A stretch of DNA of 64,000 nucleotides from Coriaria nepalensis (taxonomy: Eukaryota; Streptophyta; Magnoliopsida; Cucurbitales; Coriariaceae). The stretch is taken from positions 13,845,209-13,909,208 of the forward strand of contig CP114482.1 in assembly GCA_027186245.1 (NCBI GenBank). Direction: 5' to 3'. Positions 14,098 through 25,900 of this stretch are shown here, piece by piece. Made by a program: the position numbers and the translations under genes. Under the pieces are notes generated by a model that saw only the letters and a program-made list of their open reading frames with translations, had not been told where the DNA came from and did not search any database. Positions within the stretch are counted from its first letter, which is position 1. Each line of letters opens with the position of its first letter.

Positions 14098-17000
14098 ATA
14101 AAATCATGTTTGAAGGGCGAAAATAGAATTCGTTTGACTTAATTTAGAATGATTTAACGACTAGAAGAGACTCATTGACATGACTTTAAGGCTTAACAAA
14201 TGCATTGTTGCCTTCAATAGATCAACTCCAAGTTTTGCACGAAAGTCATGTTTAAAGGCTTAATGTCATTCGAAGTGATTTAGAATGATTTACTGACTAA
14301 AAGAGACGCAAAAATATGACTTTAAGGCTAAAAAAATGCATAGTTGCCTTCAATAGATCAATTGCAAGTTATGTATGAAAGTCGTGTCTTAAATGCAAAA
14401 ATAGAATTGGTTCGAAGTGCTTCCAAACAATTTAAGGATATGAAAAGATTGAATGATATGCTTTTTAGGGCTAAAATAATGCATTGTTGTCTTCAATAGA
14501 TTAATTGCAAGTTATGTAATAAAGTCATGTTTGAAGGGCGAAAATCGAATTCGTTCGACTTAATTTAGAATGATTTAATGACTAGAAGAGACTCATTAAC
14601 ATGACTTTAAGGCTAAACAAATGCATTTTTGCCTTCAATAGATCAACTCCAAGTTATGCACGAAAGTGATGTTTAAAGGCCGAATTTCATTCGAAGTGAT
14701 TTAGAATGATTTACTGACTAAAAGAGACACAATAGTATGACTTTAAGGCTAAACAAATGCATAGTTGCCTTCAATATATCAATTGCAAGTTATGTATGAA
14801 AGTCGTGTCTTAAATGCAAAAATAGAATTGGTTCTAAGTGCTTCCAAACAATTTAATGATATGAAAAGATTGAATGATATGCTTTTTATGGCTAAAACAA
14901 TGCCTTGTTGTCTTCAATAGCCTAATTGCAAGTTATGTAAGAAAATCATGTTTGAAGGGCGAAAATAGAATTCGTTCGACTTAATTTAGAATGATTTAAC
15001 GACTAGAAGAGATTCACTGACATGACTTTAAGGCTAAACAAACGCATTGTTGCCTTCATTAGATCAACTGCAAGTTATGCACGAAAGTCATGTTTAACGG
15101 CCGAATTTCATTCGAAGTGATTTAGAAAAATTAATGACTAAAAGAGATGCAATAATAAGACTTTAAGGCTAAAAAAATGCATAGGTGCCTTCAATAGATC
15201 AATTGCAAGTTCTGTATGAAAGTCGTGTCTCAAATGCACAAATAGAATTGGTTCGAAGTGCTTCCAAACAATTTAATGATATGAAAAGACTGAATGATAT
15301 GCTTTTTAAGGCTAAAATAATGCATTGTTGTCTTCAATAGCCTAATTGCAAGTTATGTAATAAAATCATGTTTGAAGGGCGAAAATAGAATTCGTTCGAC
15401 TTAATTTAGAATGATTTAACGAGTAGAAGAGACTCATTGAGATGACTTTAAGGCTAAACAAACGCATTGTTGCCTTCATTAGATCAACTGCAAGTTATGC
15501 ACGAAAGTCATGTTTAACGGCCGAATTTCATTCGAAGTGATTTAGAAAAATTAATGACTAAAAGAGATGCAATAATAAGACTTTAAGGCTAAAAAAATGC
15601 ATAGGTGCCTTCAATAGATCAATTGCAAGTTCTGTATGAAAGTCGTGTCTCAAATGCACAAATAGAATTGGTTCGAAGTGCTTCCAAACAATTTAATGAT
15701 ATGAAAAGACTGAATGATATGCTTTTTAAGGCTAAAATAATGCATTGTTGTCTTCAGTAGATTAATTGGAAGTTATGTAATAAAATCATGTTTGAAGGGC
15801 GAAAATAGAATTCGTTCGACTTAATTTTGAATGATTTAACGACTAGAAGAGACTCATTGACATGACTTTAAGGCTAAACAAATGCATTGTTGCCTTCAAT
15901 AGATCAACTCCAAGTTTTGCACGAAAGTCATGTTTAAAGGCTTAATTTCATTCGAAGTGATTTAGAATGATTTACTGACTAAAAGAGACGCAAAAATATG
16001 ACTTTAAGGCTAAAAAAATGCATAGTTGCCTTCAATAGATCAATTGCAAGTTATGTATGAAAGTCGTGTCTCAAATGCACAAATAGAATTGGTTCGAAGT
16101 GCTTCCAAACAATTTAATGATATGAAAAGACTGAATGATATGCTTTTTAAGGCTAAAATAATGCATTGTTGTCTTCAGTATATTAATTGGAAGTTATGTA
16201 ATAAAATCACGTTTGAAGGGCGAAAATAGAATTCGTTCGACTTAATTTTGAATGATTTAACGACTAGAAGAGACTCATTGACATGACTTTAGGGCTAAAC
16301 AAATGCATTTTTGCCTTCAATAGATCAACTCCAAGTTATGCACGAAAGTGATGTTTAAAGGCCGAATTTCATTCGAAGTGATTTAGAATGATTTACTGAC
16401 TAAAAGAGACGCAATAATATGACTTTAAGGCTAAAAAAATGCATAGTTGCCTTCAATAGATCAATTGCAAGTTATGTATGAAAGTCGTGTCTCAAATGCA
16501 CAAATAGAATTGGTTCGAAGTGCTTCCAAACAATTTAATGATATGAAAAGATTGAATGATATGCTTTTTATGGCTAAAACAATGCATTGTTGTCTTCAAT
16601 AGCCTAATTGCAAGTTATGTAATAAAATCATGTTTGAAGGGCGAAAATAGAATTCGTTCGACTTAATTTAGAATGATTTAACGACTAGAAGAGACTCATT
16701 GACATGACTTTAAGGCTAAACAAACGCATTGTTGCCTTCATTAGATCAACTGCAAGTTATGCACGAAAGTCATGTTTAACGGCCGAATTTCATTCGAAGT
16801 GATTTAGAAAAATTAATGACTAAAAGAGATGCAATAATAAGACTTTAAGGCTAAAAAAATGCATAGGTGCCTTCAATAGATCAATTGCAAGTTCTGTATG
16901 AAAGTCGTGTCTCAAATGCACAAATAGAATTGGTTCGAAGTGCTTCCAAACAATTTAATGATATGAAAAGATTGAATGATATGCTTTTTATGGCTAAAAC

Positions 17001-17740
17001 AATGCCTTGTTGTCTTCAATAGCCTAATTGCAAGTTATGTAATAAAATCATGTTTGAAGGGCGAAAATAGAATTCGTTTGACTTAATTTAGAATGATTTA
17101 ACGACTAGAAGAGACTCATTGACATGACTTTAAGGCTTAACAAATGCATTGTTGCCTTCAATAGATCAACTCCAAGTTTTGCACGAAAGTCATGTTTAAA
17201 GGCTTAATTTCATTCGAAGTGATTTAGAATGATTTACTGACTAAAAGAGACGCAATAATATGACTTTAAGGCTAAAAAAATGCATAGTTGCCTTCAATAG
17301 ATCAATTGCAAGTTATGTATGAAAGTCGTGTCTCAAATGCACAAATAGAATTGGTTCGAAGTGCTTCCAAACAATTTAATGATATGAAAAGACTGAATGA
17401 TATGCTTTTTAAGGCTAAAATAATGCATTGTTGTCTTCAGTAGATTAATTGGAAGTTATGTAATAAAATCATGTTTGAAGGGCGAAAATAGAATTCGTTC
17501 GACTTAATTTTGAATGATTTAACGACTAGAAGAGACTCATTGACATGACTTTAGGGCTAAACAAATGCATTTTTGCCTTCAATAGATCAACTCCAAGTTA
17601 TGCACGAAAGTCATGTTTAAAGGCCGAATTTCATTCGAAGTGATTTAGAATGATTTACTGACTAAAAGAGACGCAATAATATGACTTTAAGGCTAAAAAA
17701 ATGCATAGTTGCCTTCAATAGATCAATTGCAAGTTATGTA
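14098..17740 (+). repeat. Segmental duplication 2, copy 1 (3,643 bp)
   Basis: Anchors 14,283, 14,704, 15,125, 15,545, 15,965 and 16,386 recur at 17,926, 18,347, 18,768, 19,188, 19,608 and 20,029, every one at exactly 3,643 bp. Rare marks shared by both copies include tttaaggatatg, tttttagggc, gaaaatcgaattc, and cagtatattaattgg. Only a handful of single-base differences were noticed. The period equals nine units minus one A/B subunit step (143 bp) and three 1-bp-short units, as expected if the exchange was between an A and a B subunit. Confidence 0.87.
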
Positions 17741-17921
17741 ATAAAATCATGTTTGAAGGGCGAAAATAGAATTCGTTTGACTTAATTTAGAATGATTTAA
17801 CGACTAGAAGAGACTCATTGACATGACTTTAAGGCTTAACAAATGCATTGTTGCCTTCAATAGATCAACTCCAAGTTTTGCACGAAAGTCATGTTTAAAG
17901 GCTTAATGTCATTCGAAGTGA
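17644..17921 (+). repeat. 278-bp satellite unit: A fused to B (crossover junction)
   Basis: This unit starts as a normal A, passes gatcaattgcaagttatgta (17,721-17,740) and continues directly as B (ataaaatcatgtttgaag), so 143 bp, one subunit step, is missing. The sequence after the join (attcgtttgactt, aggcttaacaaatg, cttaatgtcattc) matches the unit at 14.1-14.28 kb. The join is therefore the breakpoint of the 3,643-bp duplication, with the crossover somewhere in the 16 bp aattgcaagttatgta shared by A and B. Confidence 0.87.
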
Positions 17922-19603
17922 TTTAGAATGATTTACTGACTAAAAGAGACGCAAAAATATGACTTTAAGGCTAAAAAAATGCATAGTTGCCTTCAATAGA
18001 TCAATTGCAAGTTATGTATGAAAGTCGTGTCTTAAATGCAAAAATAGAATTGGTTCGAAGTGCTTCCAAACAATTTAAGGATATGAAAAGATTGAATGAT
18101 ATGCTTTTTAGGGCTAAAATAATGCATTGTTGTCTTCAATAGATTAATTGCAAGTTATGTAATAAAGTCATGTTTGAAGGGCGAAAATCGAATTCGTTCG
18201 ACTTAATTTAGAATGATTTAATGACTAGAAGAGACTCATTAACATGACTTTAAGGCTAAACAAATGCATTTTTGCCTTCAATAGATCAACTCCAAGTTAT
18301 GCACGAAAGTGATGTTTAAAGGCCGAATTTCATTCGAAGTGATTTAGAATGATTTACTGACTAAAAGAGACGCAATAGTATGACTTTAAGGCTAAACAAA
18401 TGCATAGTTGCCTTCAATATATCAATTGCAAGTTATGTATGAAAGTCGTGTCTTAAATGCAAAAATAGAATTGGTTCTAAGTGCTTCCAAACAATTTAAT
18501 GATATGAAAAGATTTAATGATATGCTTTTTATGGCTAAAACAATGCCTTGTTGTCTTCAATAGCCTAATTGCAAGTTATGTAATAAAATCATGTTTGAAG
18601 GGCGAAAATAGAATTCGTTCGACTTAATTTAGAATGATTTAACGACTAGAAGAGATTCACTGACATGACTTTAAGGCTAAACAAACGCATTGTTGCCTTC
18701 ATTAGATCAACTGCAAGTTATGCCCGAAAGTCATGTTTAACGGCCGAATTTCATTCGAAGTGATTTAGAAAAATTAATGACTAAAAGAGATGCAATAATA
18801 AGACTTTAAGGCTAAAAAAATGCATAGGTGCCTTCAATAGATCAATTGCAAGTTCTGTATGAAAGTCGTGTCTCAAATGCACAAATAGAATTGGTTCGAA
18901 GTGCTTCCAAACAATTTAATGATATGAAAAGACTGAATGATATGCTTTTTAAGGCTAAAATAATGCATTGTTGTCTTCAATAGCCTAATTGCAAGTTATG
19001 TAATAAAATCATGTTTGAAGGGCGAAAATAGAATTCGTTCGACTTAATTTAGAATGATTTAACGACTAGAAGAGACTCATTGAGATGACTTTAAGGCTAA
19101 ACAAACGCATTGTTGCCTTCATTAGATCAACTGCAAGTTATGCACAAAAGTCATGTTTAACGGCCGAATTTCATTCGAAGTGATTTAGAAAAATTAATGA
19201 CTAAAAGAGATGCAATAATAAGACTTTAAGGCTAAAAAAATGCATAGGTGCCTTCAATAGATCAATTGCAAGTTCTGTATGAAAGTCGTGTCTCAAATGC
19301 ACAAATAGAATTGGTTCGAAGTGCTTCCAAACAATTTAATGATATGAAAAGACTGAATGATATGCTTTTTAAGGCTAAAATAATGCATTGTTGTCTTCAG
19401 TAGATTAATTGGAAGTTATGTAATAAAATCATGTTTGAAGGGCGAAAATAGAATTCGTTCGACTTAATTTTGAATGATTTAACGACTAGAAGAGACTCAT
19501 TGACATGACTTTAAGGCTAAACAAATGCATTGTTGCCTTCAATAGATCAACTCCAAGTTTTGCACGAAAGTCATGTTTAAAGGCTTAATTTCATTCGAAG
19601 TGA

Positions 19604-19745
19604 TTTAGAATGATTTACTGACTAAAAGAGACGCAAAAATATGACTTTAAGGCTAAAAAAATGCATAGTTGCCTTCAATAGATCAATTGCAAGTTATGTA
19701 TGAAAGTCGTGTCTCAAATGCACAAATAGAATTGGTTCGAAGTGC
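19604..19745 (+). repeat. Subunit A of the satellite (142 bp)
   Basis: A begins tttagaatgatttactgac and ends ggttcgaagtg. Its first ~40 bases resemble subunit C (tttagaatgatttaacgac), and the TTCGAAGTG near its 3' end also matches C, so A and C look closer to each other than to B. Across the window A occurs in several subfamilies: caaatgcacaaatag versus taaatgcaaaaatag in its 3' third; cgcaaatgc with cttccttacaattt at the A/B join; and a start variant aaaaattaatgac that is one base shorter. Confidence 0.88.
19643..19698 (+). repeat. Conserved core shared by A, B and C (A copy)
   Basis: This ~56-bp segment runs from gactttaaggctaaa to gcaagttatg and is the best conserved part between the three subunits. 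The matching segments in this unit are about 19,785-19,841 (B) and 19,928-19,983 (C). Shared elements in order are taaggctaaa, aatgcat, ttgccttcaatagat (ttgtcttcaatagat in B), aa(t/c)tgcaagttatg. Several array rearrangements have their joins inside this segment. Whether a protein binds it cannot be told from sequence. Confidence 0.75.
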
Positions 19746-19888
19746 TTCCAAACAATTTAATGATATGAAAAGACTGAATGATATGCTTTTTAAGGCTAAA
19801 ATAATGCATTGTTGTCTTCAGTATATTAATTGGAAGTTATGTAATAAAATCACGTTTGAAGGGCGAAAATAGAATTCGTTCGACTTAA
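19746..19888 (+). repeat. Subunit B of the satellite (143 bp)
   Basis: B begins ttccaaacaatttaatgat and ends agaattcgttcgacttaat. Its 5' third is the most diverged from A and C, but its middle shares taaggctaaa, atgcattgttg, cttcaatagat and aagttatg with both. A useful diagnostic is tgtaataaaatcatg (dominant between about 2.3 and 49 kb) versus tgtaagaaaatcatg (dominant in the first units and after about 49.4 kb). In this copy the usual TAG in cttcaatag is mutated (cttcagtat), which is why a 67-codon frame happens to stay open across A and B here. Confidence 0.88.
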
Positions 19889-20024
19889 TTTTGAATGATT
19901 TAACGACTAGAAGAGACTCATTGACATGACTTTAGGGCTAAACAAATGCATTTTTGCCTTCAATAGATCAACTCCAAGTTATGCACGAAAGTGATGTTTA
20001 AAGGCCGAATTTCATTCGAAGTGA
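19889..20024 (+). repeat. Subunit C of the satellite (136 bp)
   Basis: C begins tttagaatgatttaacgac (here ttttgaatg) and ends catttcattcgaagtga or a close variant. It is six to seven bases shorter than A and B. Three C subfamilies mark parts of the array: ctccaagttatgcacg followed by gtgatg or gtcatg (common from about 2.4 to 31 kb); acaggaagttatgc with gacatgaatttaagg (about 31.8 to 49 kb); and ctgcaagttatgcacg (both ends and scattered copies). Confidence 0.88.
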
Positions 20025-22970
20025 TTTAGAATGATTTACTGACTAAAAGAGACGCAATAATATGACTTTAAGGCTAAAAAAATGCATAGTTGCCTTCAAT
20101 AGATCAATTGCAAGTTATGTATGAAAGGCGTGTCTCAAATGCACAAATAGAATTGGTTCGAAGTGCTTCCAAACAATTTAATGATATGAAAAGATTGAAT
20201 GATATGCTTTTTATGGCTAAAACAATGCATTGTTGTCTTCAGTATATTAATTGGAAGTTATGTAATAAAATCACGTTTGAAGGGCGAAAATAGAATTCGT
20301 TCGACTTAATTTTGAATGATTTAACGACTAGAAGAGACTCATTGACATGACTTTAGGGCTAAACAAATGCATTTTTGCCTTCAATAGATCAACTCCAAGT
20401 TATGCACGAAAGTGATGTTTAAAGGCCGAATTTCATTCGAAGTGATTTAGAATGATTTACTGACTAAAAGAGACCCAATAATATGACTTTAAGGCTAAAA
20501 AAATGCATAGTTGCCTTCAATAGATCAATTGCAAGTTATGTATGAAAGTCGTGTCTCAAATGCACAAATAGAATTGGTTCGAAGTGCTTCCAAACAATTT
20601 AATGATATGAAAAGACTGATTGATATGCTTTTTAAGGCTAAAATAATGCATTGTTGTCTTCAATAGATTAATTGCAAGTTATATAATAAAATCATGTTTG
20701 AAGGGCGAAAATAGAATTCGTTCGACTTAATTTTGAATGATTTAACGACTAGAAGAGACTCATTGACATGACTTTAAGGCTAAACAAATGCATTTTTGCC
20801 TTCAATAGATCAACTCCAAGTTATGCACGAAAGTGATGTTTAAAGGCCGAAATTCATTCGGAGTGATTTAGAATGATTTACTGACTAAAAGAGACGCAAT
20901 AATATGACTTTAAGGCTAAAAAAATGCATAGTTGCCTTCAATAGATCAATTGCAAGTTATGTATGAAAGTCGTGTCTCAAATGCACAAATAGAATTGGTT
21001 CGAAATGCTTCAAAACAATTTAATGATATGAAAAGACTGAATGATATGCTTTTTAAGGCTAAAATAATGCATTGTTGTCTTCAATAGATTAATTGCAAGT
21101 TATGTAATAAAATCATGTTTGAAGGGCGAAAATAGAATTCGTTCGACTTAATTTAGAATGATTTAACGACTTGAAGAGACTCATTGACATGACTTTAAGG
21201 CTAAACAAATGCATTTTTGCCTTCAATAGATCAACTCCAAGTTATGCACGAAAGTGATGTTTAAAGGCCGAATTTCATTCGGAGTGATTTAGAATGATTT
21301 ACTGACTAAAAGAGACGCAATAATATGACTTTAAGGCTAAAAAAATGCATAGTTGCCTTCAATAGATCAATTGCAAGTTATGTATGAAAGTCGTGTCTCA
21401 AATGCACAAATAGAATTGGTTCGAAATGCTTCAAAACAATTTAATGATATGAAAAGACTGAATGATATGCTTTTTAAGGCTAAAATAATGCATTGTTGTC
21501 TTCAATAGATTAATTGCAAGTTATGTAATAAAATCATGTTTGAAGGGCGAAAATAGAATTCGTTCGACTTAATTTAGAATGATTTAACGACTAGAAGAGA
21601 CTCATTGACATGACTTTAAGGCTAAACAAATGCATTTTTGCCTTCAACAGATCAACTGCAAGTTATGCACGAAAGTCCTGTTTGAAGGTCGAGTTTCGTT
21701 CAACGTGATTTTGAAAAATTAATGACTAAAAGAGATGCAATAATATGACTTTACGGCCAAGAAAATGGATAGTTGCCTTCAATAGATCAATTGCAAGTTA
21801 TGCATGAAAGTCGTGTCTTAAATGCAAAAATAGAATTGGTTCGAAGTGCTTCCAAACATTTTAATGATATGAAAAGACTGAATGATATGCTTTTTATGGC
21901 TAAAACAATGGATTGTTGTCTTCAATGGATTAATTGCAAGTTATGTAAGAAAATCATGTTTGAAAGGCGAAAATAGAATTCGTTCGAATTAATTTAGAAG
22001 TATTTAATGACTAGAAGAGACTCATTGACATGACTTTAAGGCTAAACAAATGCATTGTTGCCTTCAATAGATTAACTGCAAGTTATGCATGAAAGTCATG
22101 TTTAAAGGCCGAATTTCGTTCCAAGTGATTTAGAAAAATTAATGACTAAAAGAGATGCATTAATATGACTTTAAGGCCAAAAAAAATGGATAGTTGCCTT
22201 CAATAGATCAATTGCAAGTTATGCACGAAAGTCGTGCCTTAAATGCAAAAATAGAATCGGTTCGAAGTGCTTCCAAACAATTTAATGATATGGAAAGACT
22301 GAATGATATGCTTTTTATGGCTAAACCAATGCATTGTTGTCTTCAATAGATTAATTGCAAGTTATGTAAGAAAATCATGTTTGAAAGGCGAAAATAGAAT
22401 TCGTTCGAATTAATTTAGAAGTATTTAACGACTAGAAGAGACTCATTGACATGACTTTAAGGCTAAAAAAATGCATTGTTGCCTTCAATAGATTAACTGC
22501 AAGTTATGCATGAAAGTCATGTTTAAAGGCCGAATTTCGTACCAAGTGATTTAGAAAAATTAATGACTAAAAGAGATGCATTAATATGACTTTAAGGCCA
22601 AAAAAAATGGATAGTTGCCTTCAATAGATCAATTGCAAGTTATGCACGAAAGTCGTGCCTTAAATGCAAAAATAGAATCGGTTCGAAGTGCTTCCAAACA
22701 ATTTAATGATATGAAAAGACTGAATGATATGCTTTTTATGGCTAAAACAATGCATTGTTGTCTTCAATAGATTAATTGCAAGTTGTGTAAGAAAAGCATG
22801 TTTGAAGGGCGAAAATAGAATTCGTTCGACTTAATTTAGAATGATTTAACGGCTAAAAGAGACTCATTGACATGACTTTAAGGCTAAACAAATGCATTTT
22901 TGCCTTCAATAGATCAATTCCAAGTTATGCACGAAAGTCATGTTTAAAGGCCGAATTTCATTCGAAGTGA

Positions 22971-25900
22971 TTTAGAATGATTTACTGACTAAAAGAGACG
23001 CAATAATATGACTTTAAGGCTAAAAAAATGCATAGTTTCCTTCAATAGATCAATTGCAAGTTATGTATGAAAGTCGTGTCTCAAATGCACAAATAGAATT
23101 GGTTCGAAGTGCTTCCAAACAATTTAATGATATGAAAAGACTGAATGATATCCTTTTTATGGCTAAAACAATGCATTGTTGTCTTCAATAGATTAATTGC
23201 AAGTTATGTAAGAAAATCATGTTTGAAAGGTGAAAATAGAATTCGTTCGAATTAATTTAGAATGATTTAACGACTAGAAGAGATTCATTGACATGACTTT
23301 AAGGCTAAACAAACGCATTGTTGCCTTCAATAGATCAACTGCAAGTTATGCACGAGAGTCATGTTTAACGGCCGAATTTCATTCGAAGTGATTTAGAAAA
23401 ATTAATGGCTAAAAGAGATGCAATAATAAGACATTAAAGCTAAACAAATGCATAGTTGCCTTCAGTAGATCAATTGCAAGTTATGTATGAAAGTCGTGTC
23501 TTAAATGCAAAAATAGAATTGGTTCGAAGTGCTTCCAAACAATTTACTGATATGAAAAGATTGAATGATATGCTTTTTATGGCTAAAACAATGCATTGTT
23601 GTCTTCAATAGCCTAATTGCAAGTTATGTAATAAAATCATGTTTGAAGGGCGAAAATAGAATTCGTTCGACTTAATTTAGAATGATTTAACGACTAGAAG
23701 AGACTCATTGACATGACTTTAAGGCTAAACAAATGCATTTTTGCCTTCAATAGATCAATTCCCAGTTATGCACGAAAGTCATGTTTAAAGGCCGAATTTC
23801 ATTCGAAGTGATTTAGAATGATTTACTGACTAAAAGAGACGCAAAAATATGACTTTGAGGCTAAAAAAATGCATAGTTGCCTTCAATAGATCAATTGCAA
23901 GTTATGTATGAAAGTCGTGTCGCAAATGCACAAATAGAATTGGTTCGAAGTGCTTCCAAACAATTTAATGATATGAAAAGACTGAATGATATGCTTTTTA
24001 AGGCTAAAACAATGCATTGTTGTCTTCAATAGATTAATTGCAAGTTATGTAATAAAATCATGTTTGAAGGGCGAAAATAGAATTCGTTCGACTTAATTTA
24101 GAATGATTTAACGACTAGAAGAGACTCATTGACATGACCTTAAGGCTAGACAAATGCATTGTTGCCTTCAATAGATCAACTGCAAGTTATGCACGAAAGT
24201 AATGTTTAAAGGCCGAATTTCATTCGAAGTGATTTAGAATGATTTACTGACTAAAAGAGACGCAATAATGTGACTTTAAGGCTAAAAAAATGCATAGTTG
24301 CCTTCAATAGATCAATTGCCAGTTATGTATGAAAGTCATGTCTCAAATGCACAAATAGAATTGGTTCGAAGTGCTTCCAAACAATTTAATGATATGAGAA
24401 GACTGAATGATATGCTTTTTAAGGCTAAAATAATGAATTGTTGTCTTCAATAGATTAATTGCAAGTTATGTAAGAAAAGCATGTTTGAAGGGCGAAAATA
24501 GAATTCGTTCGACTTAATTTAGAATGATTTAACGGCTAGAAGAGACTCATTGACATGACTTTAAGGCTAAACAAATGCATTGTTGCCTTCAATAGATCAA
24601 CTGCAAGTTATGCACGAAAGTAATGTTTAAAGGCCGAATTTCATTCGAAGTGATTTAGAATGATTTACTGACTAAAAGAGACGCAATAATGTGACTTTAA
24701 GGCTAAAAAAATGCATAGTTGCCTTCAATAGATCAATTGCCAGTTATGTATGAAAGTCATGTCTCAAATGCACAAATAGAATTGGTTCGAAGTGCTTCCA
24801 AACAATTTAATGATATGAAAAGACTGAATGATATGCTTTTTAAGGCTAAAATAATGCATTGTTGTCTTCAATAGATTAATTGCAAGTTATGTAATAAAAT
24901 CATGTTTGAAGGGCGAAAATAGAATTCGTTCGACTTAATTCAGAATGATTTAACGACTAGAAGAGACTCATTGACATGACTTTAAGGCTAAACAAATGCA
25001 TTTTTGCCTTCAATAGATCAACTCCAAGTTATGCACGAAAGTGATGTCTAAAGGCCGAATTTCATTCGAAGTGATTTAGAATGATTTACTGACTAAAAGA
25101 GACGCAAAAATATGACTTTAAGGCTAAAAAAATGCATAGTTGCCTTCAATAGATCAATTGCAAGTTATGTATGAAAGTTGTGTCGCAAATGCCCAAATAG
25201 AATTGGATCGAAGTGCTTCCAAACAATTTAATGATATGAAAAGATTGAATAATATGCTTTTTAAGGCTAAAAAAATGCAGTGTTGTCTTCTACAGATTAA
25301 TTGCAAGTTATGTAATAAAATCATGTTTGAAGTGCGAAAATAGAATTCGTTCGACTTAATTTAGAATGATTTAACGATTAGAAGAGACTCATTGACAAGA
25401 CCTTAAGGCTAAACAAATGCGTTGTTGCCTTCAGTAGATCAATTGCAAGTTATGTATGAAAGTCGTGTCTTAAATGCAAAAATAGAATTGGTTCGAAGTG
25501 CTTCCAAAAAATTTAATGATATAAAAAGACTGAATGATATGCTTTTTAAGGCTAAAATAATGCATTGTTGTCTTCAATAGATTAATTGCAAGTTATGTAA
25601 TAAAATCATGTTTGAAGGGCGAAAATAGAATTCGTTCGACTTAATTTAGAATGATTTAACGACTAGAAGAGACTCATTGACATGACTTTAAGGCTAAACA
25701 AATGCATTTTTGCCTTCAATAGATCAACTCCAGGTTATGCACGAAAGTGATGTTTAAAGGCCGAATTTCATTCGAAGTGATTTAGAATAATTTACTGACT
25801 AAAAGAGACGCAATAATATGACTTTAAGGCTAAAAAAATGCATAGTTGCCTTCAATAGATCAATTGCAAGTTATGTATAAAAGTCGTGTCGCAAATGCAC

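Larger units (their letters stand above)
19604..20024 (+). repeat. Representative 421-bp satellite unit (subunits A, B, C)
   Basis: This typical unit illustrates the internal structure. It consists of three related subunits in the order A (19,604-19,745), B (19,746-19,888) and C (19,889-20,024), of 142, 143 and 136 bp. The three conserved cores lie 143, 142 and 136 bp apart, which sums to the 421-bp period. B contains the single usual EcoRI site (GAATTC, near its 3' end). A and C usually contain the palindrome TTCGAA near their 3' ends, and ATGCAT recurs in the cores. The choice of A as the first subunit is arbitrary, since the array is continuous. Confidence 0.93.
17741..20240 (+). repeat. 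Segmental duplication 2, copy 2
   Basis: Second copy of the 3,643-bp block, following directly on the fused A/B unit. Agreement with copy 1 holds until about 20,240. There B changes from the caatagccta spelling expected from 16.6 kb to cagtatatta, as in the neighbouring unit at 19.8 kb, suggesting a further in-register exchange or gene conversion. Confidence 0.82.
12176..20445 (+). repeat. Array domain 3: units in a 3,643-bp tandem duplication
   Basis: About 20 units. Frequent marks are caatagcctaattgc in B, cattagatcaactgc in C, aggcttaa in C, and the short A start aaaaattaatgac with taagac (anchors 12,601, 13,863, 15,125, 15,545, 16,807, 18,768, 19,188). The right half repeats the middle with offset 3,643 bp. 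No non-satellite sequence is seen. Confidence 0.75.

Noticed and set aside
16026..16229. 67-codon open frame across A/B, identical at 19,669-19,872 and near-identical at 20,090, 21,773, 25,140, 52,235, 52,653 and 57,554
   Set aside because: It begins with TTG rather than ATG and is open only because the usual TAG in cttcaatag of B is mutated in those copies. In the other ~145 units the same frame stops. There is no conservation of the open state, no initiation context and no domain, so it is a by-product of the repeat.
19643..19698. Promoter or replication origin in the conserved core
   Set aside because: AT-rich strings and ATGCAT palindromes are present, but nothing matches a defined promoter or origin consensus in a way that rises above base composition.
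19725..19745. tRNA-like or pol III B-box: ggttcgaagtg at the end of subunit A
   Set aside because: GGTTCGA fits the start of a B box, but the following bases do not complete it. I found no matching A box at proper spacing and no acceptor or anticodon stem, so it is likely chance.
19868..19888. CENP-B box resemblance in B (attcgttcgactt)
   Set aside because: Only the TTCGTT part resembles the mammalian box; the rest, including the CGGG part, is absent. The organism is also unknown.
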